Positions 1 through 8,674 of a stretch of DNA of 64,000 nucleotides are shown piece after piece. Both the position numbers and the translations under genes were made by a program. This stretch comes from an uncultured Bacteroidales bacterium (lineage in GTDB: Bacteria > Bacteroidota > Bacteroidia > Bacteroidales > F082): assembly GCA_905233685.1 (NCBI GenBank), contig CAJOEZ010000006.1, positions 79,369 through 143,368 on the forward strand, given 5' to 3'. Within the stretch, counting starts at the first letter, position 1. Every line of letters begins with the position of its first letter. The notes below the pieces were generated by a model. That model searched no databases. It was not told where the DNA came from and saw nothing but the letters and a program-made list of their open reading frames with translations.

Positions 1-942
1 ATGCGCGGTGCGTTGAATGGCGTTTATGCTCCTGGCAGCCAACTCGGCCATCACCGCTATGCCTGTGTGCTGCCGCTGAGCCATGTGTTTGGCCTAATCC
101 GCAGCACCTTGTCTGTCCTGATGGAAGGTGGTGCTTGGTTCTCTGCTGGCAACACTAAGGAAACCATAACCAAATTTCCTGTCATCCGCCCCACCTGCCT
201 TGTGGCTGTCCCAGGCATCTGCGAGATTCTTCTCGGCCTCGTCAAGATGTACGGCAAGCCTTTCCTTGGCGGCCAGTTGGGATTCATCATCTCTGGTGCT
301 GCCAACGTGCCTCCGAAACTTATTGCCGAGTTCGATGAGCTTGGTATCCAGCTTTTTGAGGGCTATGGCATGACAGAAGGTGCCAATCTCACCACAGGCA
401 ATATCGATGTGCTGACTCATCCCACCTCAGTTGGCAAGCTCTATCCTGAGCAGGAAGCCAAAGTGGTAGATGGCGAGTTGTGGTATCGTGGCGACAACGT
501 GTTCCTCGGCTATTACGGCGATCCCGAAAAGACCGCTGAGACGCTGACCGAAGACGGTTGGGTGAAGACGGGCGACCTTGTGCGCTTCGACGAAGATGGC
601 TATATGTACATCGTGGGCCGTATCAAGAACCTGATCATCCTCGGCAATGGCGAAAACGTCAGCCCCGAGAGCATTGAGGAACCGTTCTACAAAGACCCGA
701 AGCTTCGCGACTGCCTCGTCAAGGAAGATGAAATGGATGGTCGTCCCGTCATCGCCATCGAAATCCTGCCTCGAATGGAAGAGTTTGGCAACGGACCATG
801 GGAAGAGGTGGAAGCTTACTTCAAGGACTTGGTCGGTAAGGTCAACGCCGAGTTGCCTTCGACTCACCAAGTAATCAAGATGACTGTGCGCAAGGAAGAC
901 TTCAAACGTACTGGTGCACTTAAAGTTTCGAGAAACCAATAA
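1..942 (+). CDS. AMP-forming acyl-CoA synthetase, 5'-truncated
   Basis: C-terminal part of an ANL-superfamily adenylate-forming enzyme that activates a carboxylic acid with ATP and loads it onto CoA or a carrier protein. Visible motifs are LPLSHVFG, the GYGMTEG adenine-binding motif near residue 120, the TGDLVRFDEDGYMYIVGR hinge region near 190, and a C-terminal KRTGALKVSRN with the expected catalytic lysine. The P-loop-like SGTTGxPKG motif and roughly 200 N-terminal residues are missing because the frame is already open at base 1; the ATG there is probably internal. It is followed after 3 bp by an acyl carrier protein gene, so the product may be transferred to that carrier. Substrate cannot be read from the sequence. 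Confidence 0.9.
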   Translation: MRGALNGVYAPGSQLGHHRYACVLPLSHVFGLIRSTLSVLMEGGAWFSAGNTKETITKFPVIRPTCLVAVPGICEILLGLVKMYGKPFLGGQLGFIISGAANVPPKLIAEFDELGIQLFEGYGMTEGANLTTGNIDVLTHPTSVGKLYPEQEAKVVDGELWYRGDNVFLGYYGDPEKTAETLTEDGWVKTGDLVRFDEDGYMYIVGRIKNLIILGNGENVSPESIEEPFYKDPKLRDCLVKEDEMDGRPVIAIEILPRMEEFGNGPWEEVEAYFKDLVGKVNAELPSTHQVIKMTVRKEDFKRTGALKVSRNQ

Positions 943-945
943 GTT

Positions 946-1188
946 ATGGATAGAGAAAAGATTTTTGACGAAATGAAGGAAATCTTGAAGGTCATCAAAC
1001 CTTCTGCCGATTTCACACATATCACCGAAGATTCGCAGTTAGTGCGCGACGTGGGCTTGGACTCATTGACCATCCTGCTTATGAGCCTCGCTCTGGAAAA
1101 CAAGTTCGGCTTCAAGTTTGAGGGCAACCCCAAGTTCACTACAGTGGGAGAAGTGATTGATTTTATCAACTCAAACACAACACTTTAG
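946..1188 (+). CDS. Acyl carrier protein
   Basis: 80-residue acidic helical protein with the phosphopantetheine attachment context DVGLDSLTILL; the serine in DSL should carry the 4'-phosphopantetheine arm. The sequence around it (LALENKFGFKFEG) fits the helix II/III pattern of ACPs. It lies 3 bp after an acyl-CoA synthetase-type gene and 3 bp before a GNAT-like gene, so the three are probably co-transcribed and act on one acyl substrate. It is more likely a specialised carrier than the housekeeping AcpP, because no fatty acid synthase genes are adjacent. Confidence 0.9.
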   Translation: MDREKIFDEMKEILKVIKPSADFTHITEDSQLVRDVGLDSLTILLMSLALENKFGFKFEGNPKFTTVGEVIDFINSNTTL

Positions 1189-1191
1189 CCT

Positions 1192-2307
1192 ATGTCTATC
1201 TCTGTTGTCAAAGTGGAAAGCCACAAGCAAATGAAAGCGTTTGTGGCTTTTCCACTTAAGCTTTATAAAGATTGCGAGAATTGGGTGCCTGCCTTGGAAG
1301 GCGACGAATACGACACCTTCAACCCCAAGAAAAACGGTGCCTATGACTTCTGCGAGGCAGACTGCTTCCTTGCCTATCGAGGCGGTGAAATCGTCGGACG
1401 CGTGGCTGCCATCATCAACCACAAGGCCAACAAGGAAGTCAAGAAAGTGCGTTTTGGCTGGCTCGACTTCATCGAAGACGAGACGGTGCTGAAAGCGTTG
1501 CTTGACACTGTTACAGCATGGGGCAAGGAGCGCGGTTGCACCGAAATCGTCGGACCATGGGGCTTTACCGACATGGACAAGGAAGGACTTTTGGTGGAAG
1601 GCTACGAGAACCTTAGTCCCTTCACTTGCCTCTACAACTTCCCGTATTACGACACGATGATTCAAAAGCTGGGCTTTGTAAAGGACGTGGACTGGACGCA
1701 AAGCGTACTTCTGCTTGATGGCCCCATGCCAACCACCTACCAATTCGCCCATCTCATAGAAGATCGTTATGGTGTGCATGTGGTACAACCCAAGAGCATG
1801 AAGCAAATGAGCAAGCAATACGGCATGGCAATCTTCCATATGTATAATGATGCCTTTGCTCCGCTAATGGGCTTTTCACCCTTGACTGACAAGCAGATAG
1901 CGAACTATTTGGACACCTACGTTCCCATTTTGGACAAGGATTTTGTGGCCGTTGCCGTCGACAAGGACGACCAACCTGTCGGGTTCCTGTTTTGCGTTCC
2001 TTCACTCTCCAAGGCAGTGAAGAAAGCCAAAGGACGACTGTTCCCCTTTGGTTTCATCCAAATTCTTAAAGCATTGAAGAAGAACGACACTTTGGAAGCA
2101 CTCATCATCGGTGTGGCACCTAAGTATCAGGGATGTGGTGTGCCTTTGCTGCTTTTCAAATACTTGCATGAGAATTGCGCCAAAAGAGGTGTCGATAAGA
2201 TAATCCTTAACCCACAGTTGGAAGAAAACTACAAGGTGCAATCGCTTTACGGCGACTACCACACTGAGCCGTTCATGCGGCGGCGGGCCTATAAGAAAGC
2301 GATTTGA
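1192..2307 (+). CDS. GNAT-like N-acyltransferase family protein
   Basis: 371 residues with no signal peptide. The C-terminal half has a GNAT-like pattern: a beta strand with LEALIIGVAP followed by KYQGCGVPLLLFKYL, resembling the acetyl-CoA pyrophosphate loop Q-x-x-G-x-G/A. The N-terminal half (FVAFPLKLYKDCENWVPAL) is a conserved start often seen in this Bacteroidota family of about 370 residues. Tight spacing after the ACP gene suggests that it may use an acyl-ACP as donor, but that is inference. It converges on the GH20 gene with only 5 bp between stops. Confidence 0.65.
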   Translation: MSISVVKVESHKQMKAFVAFPLKLYKDCENWVPALEGDEYDTFNPKKNGAYDFCEADCFLAYRGGEIVGRVAAIINHKANKEVKKVRFGWLDFIEDETVLKALLDTVTAWGKERGCTEIVGPWGFTDMDKEGLLVEGYENLSPFTCLYNFPYYDTMIQKLGFVKDVDWTQSVLLLDGPMPTTYQFAHLIEDRYGVHVVQPKSMKQMSKQYGMAIFHMYNDAFAPLMGFSPLTDKQIANYLDTYVPILDKDFVAVAVDKDDQPVGFLFCVPSLSKAVKKAKGRLFPFGFIQILKALKKNDTLEALIIGVAPKYQGCGVPLLLFKYLHENCAKRGVDKIILNPQLEENYKVQSLYGDYHTEPFMRRRAYKKAI

Positions 2308-2312
2308 ACGCT

Positions 2313-4985
2313 TTATTTCACTATAATCTCATCCATAAAAATCCAGGAATCAAAGCCGCTGCCTGGCAGTCCCTCTGGAATCAGACCTGGGTTTTTCACT
2401 ATGATTTTCAGGTATCGCGTTGAAAGCGTGGGTGTTTCAAAACGCTCCCGGAAAGTGAAGTTGCCGTTTTCCGTGACTTCGGTTTTGAGGGTGAAGGTAT
2501 TGGCAAGTCGGTAGCTTTTTCCATCACTTGAAGTGTAGACCTCTACAGTGTCAGGACGCAGAATCCAATCATGCGCATTGACCAAGAAGCCGATATTCAA
2601 CGCTTCCACTTTTGTCCATTTGCCCAAGTCGATTTCAAGGTCGGCATCGATGCCGTAGAAGCCCTGCCAGTGACCGTCTGTGTAGTTGTTGCTACCGAGT
2701 GTGCCGTCAAGGAGGGCGCCGTCGCCACCGCCGGAGTATTCGGGGCGGTAGTTGCCCGCCGGGCTGTTTAGCTGCTTCAGCCGGCCCATGCCTTTGTGAT
2801 AGCAGAAATAACGCTCGCTGCGCACGTCCTTGCCCACTTCATCGAAACAAGCCGCTTTGACGAGGCAAGGTCGCTCCAAAACGATGGGATTATGATAGAT
2901 GGAGTCGCTTATTGTAACTTCCTTTCCATCAAGGGTATAGTGGATGGCCTTGTTGCCGAAAATGGTTTTCAAAGCAACGGCGGCATGGCCTTTCTCGTTG
3001 GTTGCGGTTTCGATAAACGGAAGATACTCAAGTTGCTGCAATTCTCGGGCAATGTCATCGTATTTCTTCATATTGACATCCAACCAATACGGACGGCTCT
3101 CGAAATTCCACACTTTGACGTACTCGTTTTTCAGGTCATGCAGCGAGGCTATCAGATTGTGAATCATCTTTTTGCTTTCGGCAATGTTAGCCTCGGTGGG
3201 GTCGTTGTATGTCTTGTAAAAATGCCGACGAGCAATGTCGCGTTCGGCGCACCATTTCATTCGATTGGCAGCATAGATGGCATTCTCAAAAATGTCGGTA
3301 TGCCATCTGACTTGCTTTTGGGCGTTTCTGAAACATTGTTCTGACAGGCCGTATATGCTCGCTTCTGGACCATACAGCTCAAGAAACAAGCTGTCATTCC
3401 AATTTCCTGATGAATCCGCTACTTGGCTAGGGTAGAATGGGGTTATTCCTTCCGTTAGAGAGGAGAATTTCCCGAATGAGATGTTTTCGGCAATGGAAAC
3501 TTGGTCTAATACTTCTAAAACATCTAAGGAAGTACATCCCAAGAAGTGGATGGAGAAATTGCTGCGAACTTCACGTTCTGCGGATTCCATGAATGCATCA
3601 ATTAAGTCGATGTTTTTGATAGGATGCCAACTCATCTCGGCACCTAAAGCCAATCCAAATAGCGCGGTGTTGATTAGTGATTCACCAAAATCGTCCCAGC
3701 AAGTGTTGATGACGCCAACGGCACCATTAGCATAGCCATCACGACATAGATTGGTAATATTTGCAGTAAATTCCTCTGTTTTTGGCCACACTCTTTCCGA
3801 AAGGCTCACCCCTGGAGCAACAAAGAACTTATGCCCTGATTTCACATAAGGTTTTAGGAAGTCGTTGAAATCGCTTTTATTCACATAACTCCATGCGATG
3901 AGGAAAATGTCGTCGTCCAAATTGGCAAGGATTTCGGGGTGCTGGTCGGCAATGTCACCCCACATCATCACACGTTTGCGGTAGGGGCGAAGCATCCGAT
4001 TGACGCGGTTGATGTGCTGGTAATAGGCGGTCGTTTGGCCTATGGAGTCCACATACGCCTTGGCATAGCCTTGGCCGAGGCTCTCAGTTTCGTCGCAGTT
4101 GATGTTGAAATAGGGTGATTTATAGGCTTTTGCGACTTCTTTCAGGTGGTCTTCAAGGAAGGTGTAGGTCTCTTCCTTGGCAGGGTTGAGGTTCCATTTC
4201 GTGTCGGCCAAATGGCTGTAGAAGGGATTGCATAAGATTTCTTCGAAATGCCCGAAACATTGCTGGTTTCCAATGATTTGGATATGATAGGGCCTGCAAA
4301 AGTCCTCCAACTCCTTGATTTCCTCGGCAGTGAAAGCATCGACGGGGGCGATGTCGGGGTGGCACGCTGTCTTGAAAGTGTGCTCGGTGTAAAGAGAGAA
4401 CGCATTGAGCTTGCATTCCGCGAGTTGCGGGATGAGCGACTTCAAATACTCCATTTTGACGATGGGACCTCGGCTGATGTCGTCCTGCCACGCGCGTAGC
4501 TTGAAGTTAGGCCAGTCAATGATGGTCATGCAGGGCAGCGTGATTTCGCCGCCGTTGCTTTTCAGGGAAGCATAGCGGTAGAGCTGTTTCAGGCTTTGCG
4601 TGGCGTAGAAAAGTCCCGTCGAGGTGGTGGCCTCCATACGGATGGAGTTGCCGTTGATGGTCAGTTTGTAGGCTTGGTCTTCATTTTCGCTCACGCCGAG
4701 GTGGTCGGTTTTCAGTAGTTCGATGAAGTGTTTTCCTTTGATGACGCTTCTGGAGAACAGGGTTTTGTTCGGACTGATTTGACTCAAGTCATCGCGGAGC
4801 ATGGTCACGATTTGGCTGATTTCGGCATCGGAGGCGTCGTAATTGAGCACGACGTGGTCGTCCCAATGGAACTGACCTTCAGCGGTTTTCACTTGCTGCG
4901 GCGTGGGCAAGATGTGGACATTTTGCCCGAAGGTACTCAGTGTGATGAAACATAATATAAATAGGAGTTTGGCTTTCATATTCAT
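2313..4985 (-). CDS. Glycoside hydrolase family 20 beta-N-acetylhexosaminidase, exported
   Basis: 890 residues. An N-terminal signal (LLFILCFITLSTFGQ) is followed by a GH20b-type alpha/beta domain (about 25-140) and the GH20 barrel (about 155-450). The barrel has the Asp-Glu pair in NINCDETESLG (D298-E299), the substrate-assisted catalytic residues. After a helical region, the C-terminal ~140 residues (DLEIDLGKWTKVEALNIGF) look like an F5/8-type carbohydrate-binding domain. It should release terminal GlcNAc or GalNAc from host or microbial glycans in the periplasm or at the surface. Its ATG overlaps the stop of the upstream metallopeptidase gene (ATGA); an alternative Met lies two codons in. 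Confidence 0.92.
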   Translation of the reverse strand: MNMKAKLLFILCFITLSTFGQNVHILPTPQQVKTAEGQFHWDDHVVLNYDASDAEISQIVTMLRDDLSQISPNKTLFSRSVIKGKHFIELLKTDHLGVSENEDQAYKLTINGNSIRMEATTSTGLFYATQSLKQLYRYASLKSNGGEITLPCMTIIDWPNFKLRAWQDDISRGPIVKMEYLKSLIPQLAECKLNAFSLYTEHTFKTACHPDIAPVDAFTAEEIKELEDFCRPYHIQIIGNQQCFGHFEEILCNPFYSHLADTKWNLNPAKEETYTFLEDHLKEVAKAYKSPYFNINCDETESLGQGYAKAYVDSIGQTTAYYQHINRVNRMLRPYRKRVMMWGDIADQHPEILANLDDDIFLIAWSYVNKSDFNDFLKPYVKSGHKFFVAPGVSLSERVWPKTEEFTANITNLCRDGYANGAVGVINTCWDDFGESLINTALFGLALGAEMSWHPIKNIDLIDAFMESAEREVRSNFSIHFLGCTSLDVLEVLDQVSIAENISFGKFSSLTEGITPFYPSQVADSSGNWNDSLFLELYGPEASIYGLSEQCFRNAQKQVRWHTDIFENAIYAANRMKWCAERDIARRHFYKTYNDPTEANIAESKKMIHNLIASLHDLKNEYVKVWNFESRPYWLDVNMKKYDDIARELQQLEYLPFIETATNEKGHAAVALKTIFGNKAIHYTLDGKEVTISDSIYHNPIVLERPCLVKAACFDEVGKDVRSERYFCYHKGMGRLKQLNSPAGNYRPEYSGGGDGALLDGTLGSNNYTDGHWQGFYGIDADLEIDLGKWTKVEALNIGFLVNAHDWILRPDTVEVYTSSDGKSYRLANTFTLKTEVTENGNFTFRERFETPTLSTRYLKIIVKNPGLIPEGLPGSGFDSWIFMDEIIVK

Positions 4986-5659
4986 CTCCTACTGCTCCCT
5001 AACCCAATATAATACAGCAGCGAAGCCAACGACGACAAAGCGGCCACCACATAAGTGCTGGCGGCCCAACCGAGGGCTTCCTTGGCTTGTGCGAGTTCGG
5101 TTTCGCTCAGTGAATTGGACGACTCCAACCAGGCTAAAGCACGGCGCGAGGCGTTGAACTCGACGGGCAAGGTCACGACGCTGAACATGAACACCATGGC
5201 GAACATGGCGATGCCGACCCAAAATAGGGCAGGGAAGGTGTTGATAATCAGCAAGCCAATGATGATGACAATCATCGAGAGCTTCGACGAGATGTTGACA
5301 GCGGGCACCAAGGCCGAGCGCAGGCGCAAGGGCGCGTAGCCCACCTTGTGCTGTACGGCGTGACCACATTCGTGGGCGGCAACGGCAGCGGCGGAGACGC
5401 TGTTCATGCGATAGACATCCTCGCTGAGGTTGACGGTCTTCTTCGTCGGGTCGTAATGGTCAGTGAGTTGACCTTTGATGCAGGTGACCGAAACGTCATA
5501 GATGCCGTTGTCGTTCAGCATTTTCTGTGCGATTTGTGCGCCAGTCAAGCCGCCCGGCGAGAGCACTTTCGAGTACTTGGCAAATACGCTTTTCAACTTC
5601 AGCTGCACCAGCCATCCAACGATGCCGATGACGATAATGAGAATCCAGCCTATGTTCAT
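4982..5659 (-). CDS. Membrane zinc metallopeptidase (Zn_peptidase_2, YugP-like)
   Basis: 225 residues from the Met in MNIGWILIIVIG. The frame is open upstream to 5782, but a -7 promoter motif TATTTTTG lies at 5691-5698, so the longer start would begin before the promoter. It has an N-terminal transmembrane segment, the HExxH zinc motif in VAAHECGHAVQHK, two adjacent hydrophobic segments (SMIVIIIGLLIINTFPALFW) and a C-terminal one. This matches the DUF-type zinc peptidases typified by Bacillus YugP in length and motif order. The physiological substrate is unknown. It is translationally coupled to the GH20 gene. Confidence 0.88.
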   Translation of the reverse strand: MNIGWILIIVIGIVGWLVQLKLKSVFAKYSKVLSPGGLTGAQIAQKMLNDNGIYDVSVTCIKGQLTDHYDPTKKTVNLSEDVYRMNSVSAAAVAAHECGHAVQHKVGYAPLRLRSALVPAVNISSKLSMIVIIIGLLIINTFPALFWVGIAMFAMVFMFSVVTLPVEFNASRRALAWLESSNSLSETELAQAKEALGWAASTYVVAALSSLASLLYYIGLGSSRR

Positions 5660-5690
5660 GATTTTAGGATTTAGGGTTTTGATTTTGGCG

Positions 5691-5698
5691 CAAAAATA
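5691..5698 (-). promoter_or_regulatory. -7 promoter element of the metallopeptidase-GH20 unit
   Basis: Reverse-strand TATTTTTG matches the Bacteroidota -7 consensus TAnnTTTG about 32 bp before the chosen metallopeptidase start. This fixes the start at 5659 rather than 5782. Confidence 0.6.
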
Positions 5699-5795
5699 CG
5701 CATTTCTTTTTGTTTTAACGATGGACAACGGCTCTAAAACAGATAGTTTTTTTGTCTTTTGAGTGAAAAACAGGGCTTGCAATGGGATTTTTCCC

Positions 5796-5803
5796 TACTT
5801 TTG
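5796..5803 (+). promoter_or_regulatory. -7 promoter element of the reductase-OYE-SDR unit
   Basis: TACTTTTG matches TAnnTTTG 20 bp before the ATG at 5823. It probably drives the following four closely spaced plus-strand genes. Confidence 0.6.
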
Positions 5804-5822
5804 ACCCTTATTTTGAAAAGAA

Positions 5823-6590
5823 ATGACCGAATACCAATTCAACTTGTTCCTCATCGCTATGGCTTTCATCGCCGTGGTGGTGTTTGTTTCACTTTTCTTC
5901 GTCGACGCTGGCTACGGCAAGTTTTACGACCGCAAATGGGGCCCTGCCGTCAACAACAAGCTCGGTTGGGTGCTCATGGAATCGCCGGTGTTTTTTGCCA
6001 TGTTGCTGCTATGGTACTTTTCCGACCGGCGCAGCGACTTGGTTCGCTTGGCTTTCCTGTTTTTGTTTGAATTGCACTATATCCAACGTTCCTTCGTGTT
6101 CCCGTTCCGAATGCGGGGCAACAGCGTGATGCCACTTTCGATTGTCGCTATGGGTGTGACATTCAACCTGTTGAATGCACTGATGCAAGGCGGATGGATT
6201 TTCTACATCTCTCCTGTGGACTATTATCCTGCCGATTGGTTGACCGACCCGAGATTCATTATCGGCTTCCTGATTTTCATCATTGGAATGTACATCAACA
6301 TTCAGTCGGACGACATCATCCGCAACCTGCGCAAGGACGGCGACACACGGCATTACCTTCCGAAAGGTGGCATGTTCAACTACGTGACTTCGGCCAACTA
6401 TTTCGGTGAGTTCGTGGAATGGGCTGGTTTTGCGATACTTACATGGTCATGGGCGGGCGCGGTGTTCGCCTTGTGGACTTTCGCCAACCTTTGCCCGCGC
6501 GCGGCTCGCATTTACGACAAATATAAATTGGAGTTCGGCGACGAGTTGGACACGAAAAAAGTCAAGAGAATCATACCTTTTATCTATTGA
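5823..6590 (+). CDS. 3-oxo-5-alpha-steroid 4-dehydrogenase family membrane protein
   Basis: 255 residues, highly hydrophobic with about six membrane segments. The C-terminal region has the steroid 5-alpha-reductase signature: NIQSDDIIRNLRK, then YLPKGGMFNYVTSANYFGEFVEWAGFA, then a terminal cytosolic tail with YDKYKLEFGDEL. Family members reduce activated double bonds with NADPH, for example in steroids or polyprenols; the bacterial substrate is not known. It lies 3 bp before an Old Yellow Enzyme gene and is followed by an SDR, so three reductases are probably made together and may act on one unsaturated or keto lipid. Confidence 0.85.
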   Translation: MTEYQFNLFLIAMAFIAVVVFVSLFFVDAGYGKFYDRKWGPAVNNKLGWVLMESPVFFAMLLLWYFSDRRSDLVRLAFLFLFELHYIQRSFVFPFRMRGNSVMPLSIVAMGVTFNLLNALMQGGWIFYISPVDYYPADWLTDPRFIIGFLIFIIGMYINIQSDDIIRNLRKDGDTRHYLPKGGMFNYVTSANYFGEFVEWAGFAILTWSWAGAVFALWTFANLCPRAARIYDKYKLEFGDELDTKKVKRIIPFIY

Positions 6591-6593
6591 ATT

Positions 6594-7862
6594 ATGGAAA
6601 AATCAACGATATTTACGCCTTGCGAGATTGGCCCTATCACCTTGCGTAACAGGGTGATACGCTCGGCAGCTTTTGAGAATATGGCTTACGGCAACCGTCC
6701 TTCCGATGACCTGTACAACTATCATGTGGCAGTGGCGCGAGGCGGTGTCGGCATGACGACGGTGGCCTACGCTGCCGTCAATCGGTCGGGGCTGTCCTTC
6801 AACGGCCAGCTTTGGATGCGAGAGGAGATTGTGCCCACCTTGAAAAATCTCACCGACGCCGTTCACAGCTATGGCGCCAAGGCCTCCATCCAATTGGGGC
6901 ATTGCGGCAACATGACGCACCGTTCCACTTGTGGCAGTATGCCCGTTGGGGCTTCGGGTGGGTTTAATATGTATTCGCCAACCTTTGTCAGAAAGCTAAG
7001 AAAGTCAGAGATTTACGAACTTGTACTTGATTTCGGAAAAGCCGTCGACTTGGCGCGCAAGGCCGGCTTCGACTGCGTGGAAATCCATGCAGGACACGGC
7101 TACCTTATCAGCCAGTTCTTGTCGCCTTACACCAATCATCGTCACGACGAATTCGGTGGCAGCCTCGAAAACCGGATGCGTTTCATGCGTTTGGTCATCG
7201 AGGAGGTGATGCGCGCAGCGGGCAACGACATGGCCGTGGTGGTCAAGGTGAATATGCACGACGGCTTCAGGAAAGGGATGCAGCAAGAGGTATGCCTTGA
7301 GGTGGCGAAGGAACTGGAACGCCTTGGCGTTCATGCACTTGTGCTTTCTGCGGGCTTCGTCAGCAAGGCCCCGATGGAGGTGATGCGTGGCGCGATGCCG
7401 CTCAAGACCCTACGCTATTACATGGACGCGAAGAAGTTCTGGTGGCTCAAGGCGACACTCGCACTCATCGGGCGGAAATTGATTCCCACGGTGCCTTTCA
7501 GAGAAGGTTATTTCTTGGACGATGCCAAGGTGTTTCGCCAAAACTTGAAAATGCCTTTGATTTACGTGGGCGGCATGGTTTCACGCGAAAAAATGGAGGA
7601 AGTGCTTGATTCGGGCTTCGTGGCATTGCAAATGGCACGCGCTTTGATAAATGACACGGATTTCGTCAACAAACTACATAGCGGCGAGCTGACCCGCAGC
7701 GAGTGCAAGCATTCCAATTATTGCATCGGGCGCATGTACACCTTGGAGATGAAGTGCCACCATTGCGTCGACGAGGAATTGCCCAAAGAAATCCTAAAAG
7801 AGATCAAGAAGAGCGAAAAAGAAATAGAAAGAGCTGAAAAACAGGCGGAAAAGGAAAGATGA
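6594..7862 (+). CDS. NADH:flavin oxidoreductase, Old Yellow Enzyme family
   Basis: 422 residues forming an FMN-binding TIM barrel. Supporting motifs are the N-terminal CEIGPITLRNRVIRSA, the active-site region HAGHGYLISQFLSPYTNHR with downstream GGSLENRMRF, and the C-terminal phosphate-binding segment IYVGGMVSREKMEEVL...VALQMARALI. The tail SNYCIGRMYTLEMKCHHC has clustered cysteines reminiscent of the Fe-S region of 2,4-dienoyl-CoA reductases, but the rest of that second half (FAD/NAD domains) is absent. The last ~25 residues are a Lys/Glu-rich helix. It overlaps the next gene by 4 bp. It should reduce an activated alkene, consistent with its reductase neighbours. Confidence 0.9.
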   Translation: MEKSTIFTPCEIGPITLRNRVIRSAAFENMAYGNRPSDDLYNYHVAVARGGVGMTTVAYAAVNRSGLSFNGQLWMREEIVPTLKNLTDAVHSYGAKASIQLGHCGNMTHRSTCGSMPVGASGGFNMYSPTFVRKLRKSEIYELVLDFGKAVDLARKAGFDCVEIHAGHGYLISQFLSPYTNHRHDEFGGSLENRMRFMRLVIEEVMRAAGNDMAVVVKVNMHDGFRKGMQQEVCLEVAKELERLGVHALVLSAGFVSKAPMEVMRGAMPLKTLRYYMDAKKFWWLKATLALIGRKLIPTVPFREGYFLDDAKVFRQNLKMPLIYVGGMVSREKMEEVLDSGFVALQMARALINDTDFVNKLHSGELTRSECKHSNYCIGRMYTLEMKCHHCVDEELPKEILKEIKKSEKEIERAEKQAEKER

Positions 7863-8674
7863 ACGCAAAAAAATGGTTGAATCGATTTCAGGAAGCGCAC
7901 GGGCATCGGCCTTGGGCTTTGGTGACGGGCGGCAGCTCGGGCATGGGCTTGGAGTATGCGCGTCAGTTGGCTGAAATTGGTTGCAATTTGTTGTTAGTCA
8001 GCAATCAAAAGGTAGAACTTGAAAAGGTTGCCGAGGACTTGAAGCGCGACAAAACCCTCCAAGTCATTCCGCATTACCAGGATTTGGCCACCGAGACTGC
8101 TGCTGAGGAATTGTTCGCCTTTTGCCAAAACGAAAGCCTGCAAATTGACATTCTCATCAACAACGCTGGCATGTTCTTTTTCGAAGAACTGACCAAAGAA
8201 AACCAAGCCAAAGCCTTGACAATGTTGCGTTTGCATACCTTCACCCCCACGCGGCTTTGCATCCTTTTTGGTGAGGAGATGAAAAAACGCGGCTACGGAT
8301 ACATTATTAATATGTCGTCGATGGCGGCCAAGTTGCCTTGTCCGGGCATCACGGTGTATTCGGCCACCAAAGCCTATCTGAAAAGTTTCGGCAAGTCGCT
8401 TTATTTCGAGATGCGGCCTCATGGTGTGGGCGTGACGACGGTTTGTCCCGGAGCTATTGCTACGCCACTTTACAGGCTGAAACCCAGTTTATTGCGCCTT
8501 GGCGTGAGGATCGGGCTGGTTGGCACACCGCAATGGTTGGTTCGTAAGGCACTGAATGGCATGATGAGAAAGCAAAGAGTGGTGAAACCGGGCTTCATGA
8601 ACTATTACCTGCCACCGCTGATTGCTTTGTTACCCAAAAGATTAGTCGATAAGTTATGGCGAAAATTAAAGTGA
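7859..8674 (+). CDS. Short-chain dehydrogenase/reductase
   Basis: 271-residue classical SDR. It has the nucleotide-binding TGGSSGMGLEYA glycine motif (about 22-33), the NNAG motif in DILINNAGMFFF, the catalytic Ser in INMSSMAAK and the YSATKAYLK Tyr-x-x-x-Lys pair, followed by CPGAIATPLY. It resembles the keto-acyl and hydroxysteroid-type SDRs that end with a basic membrane-associated tail. The start overlaps the OYE stop (ATGA), and its 3' end overlaps the following exported protein gene by 19 bp. Confidence 0.9.
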   Translation: MNAKKWLNRFQEAHGHRPWALVTGGSSGMGLEYARQLAEIGCNLLLVSNQKVELEKVAEDLKRDKTLQVIPHYQDLATETAAEELFAFCQNESLQIDILINNAGMFFFEELTKENQAKALTMLRLHTFTPTRLCILFGEEMKKRGYGYIINMSSMAAKLPCPGITVYSATKAYLKSFGKSLYFEMRPHGVGVTTVCPGAIATPLYRLKPSLLRLGVRIGLVGTPQWLVRKALNGMMRKQRVVKPGFMNYYLPPLIALLPKRLVDKLWRKLK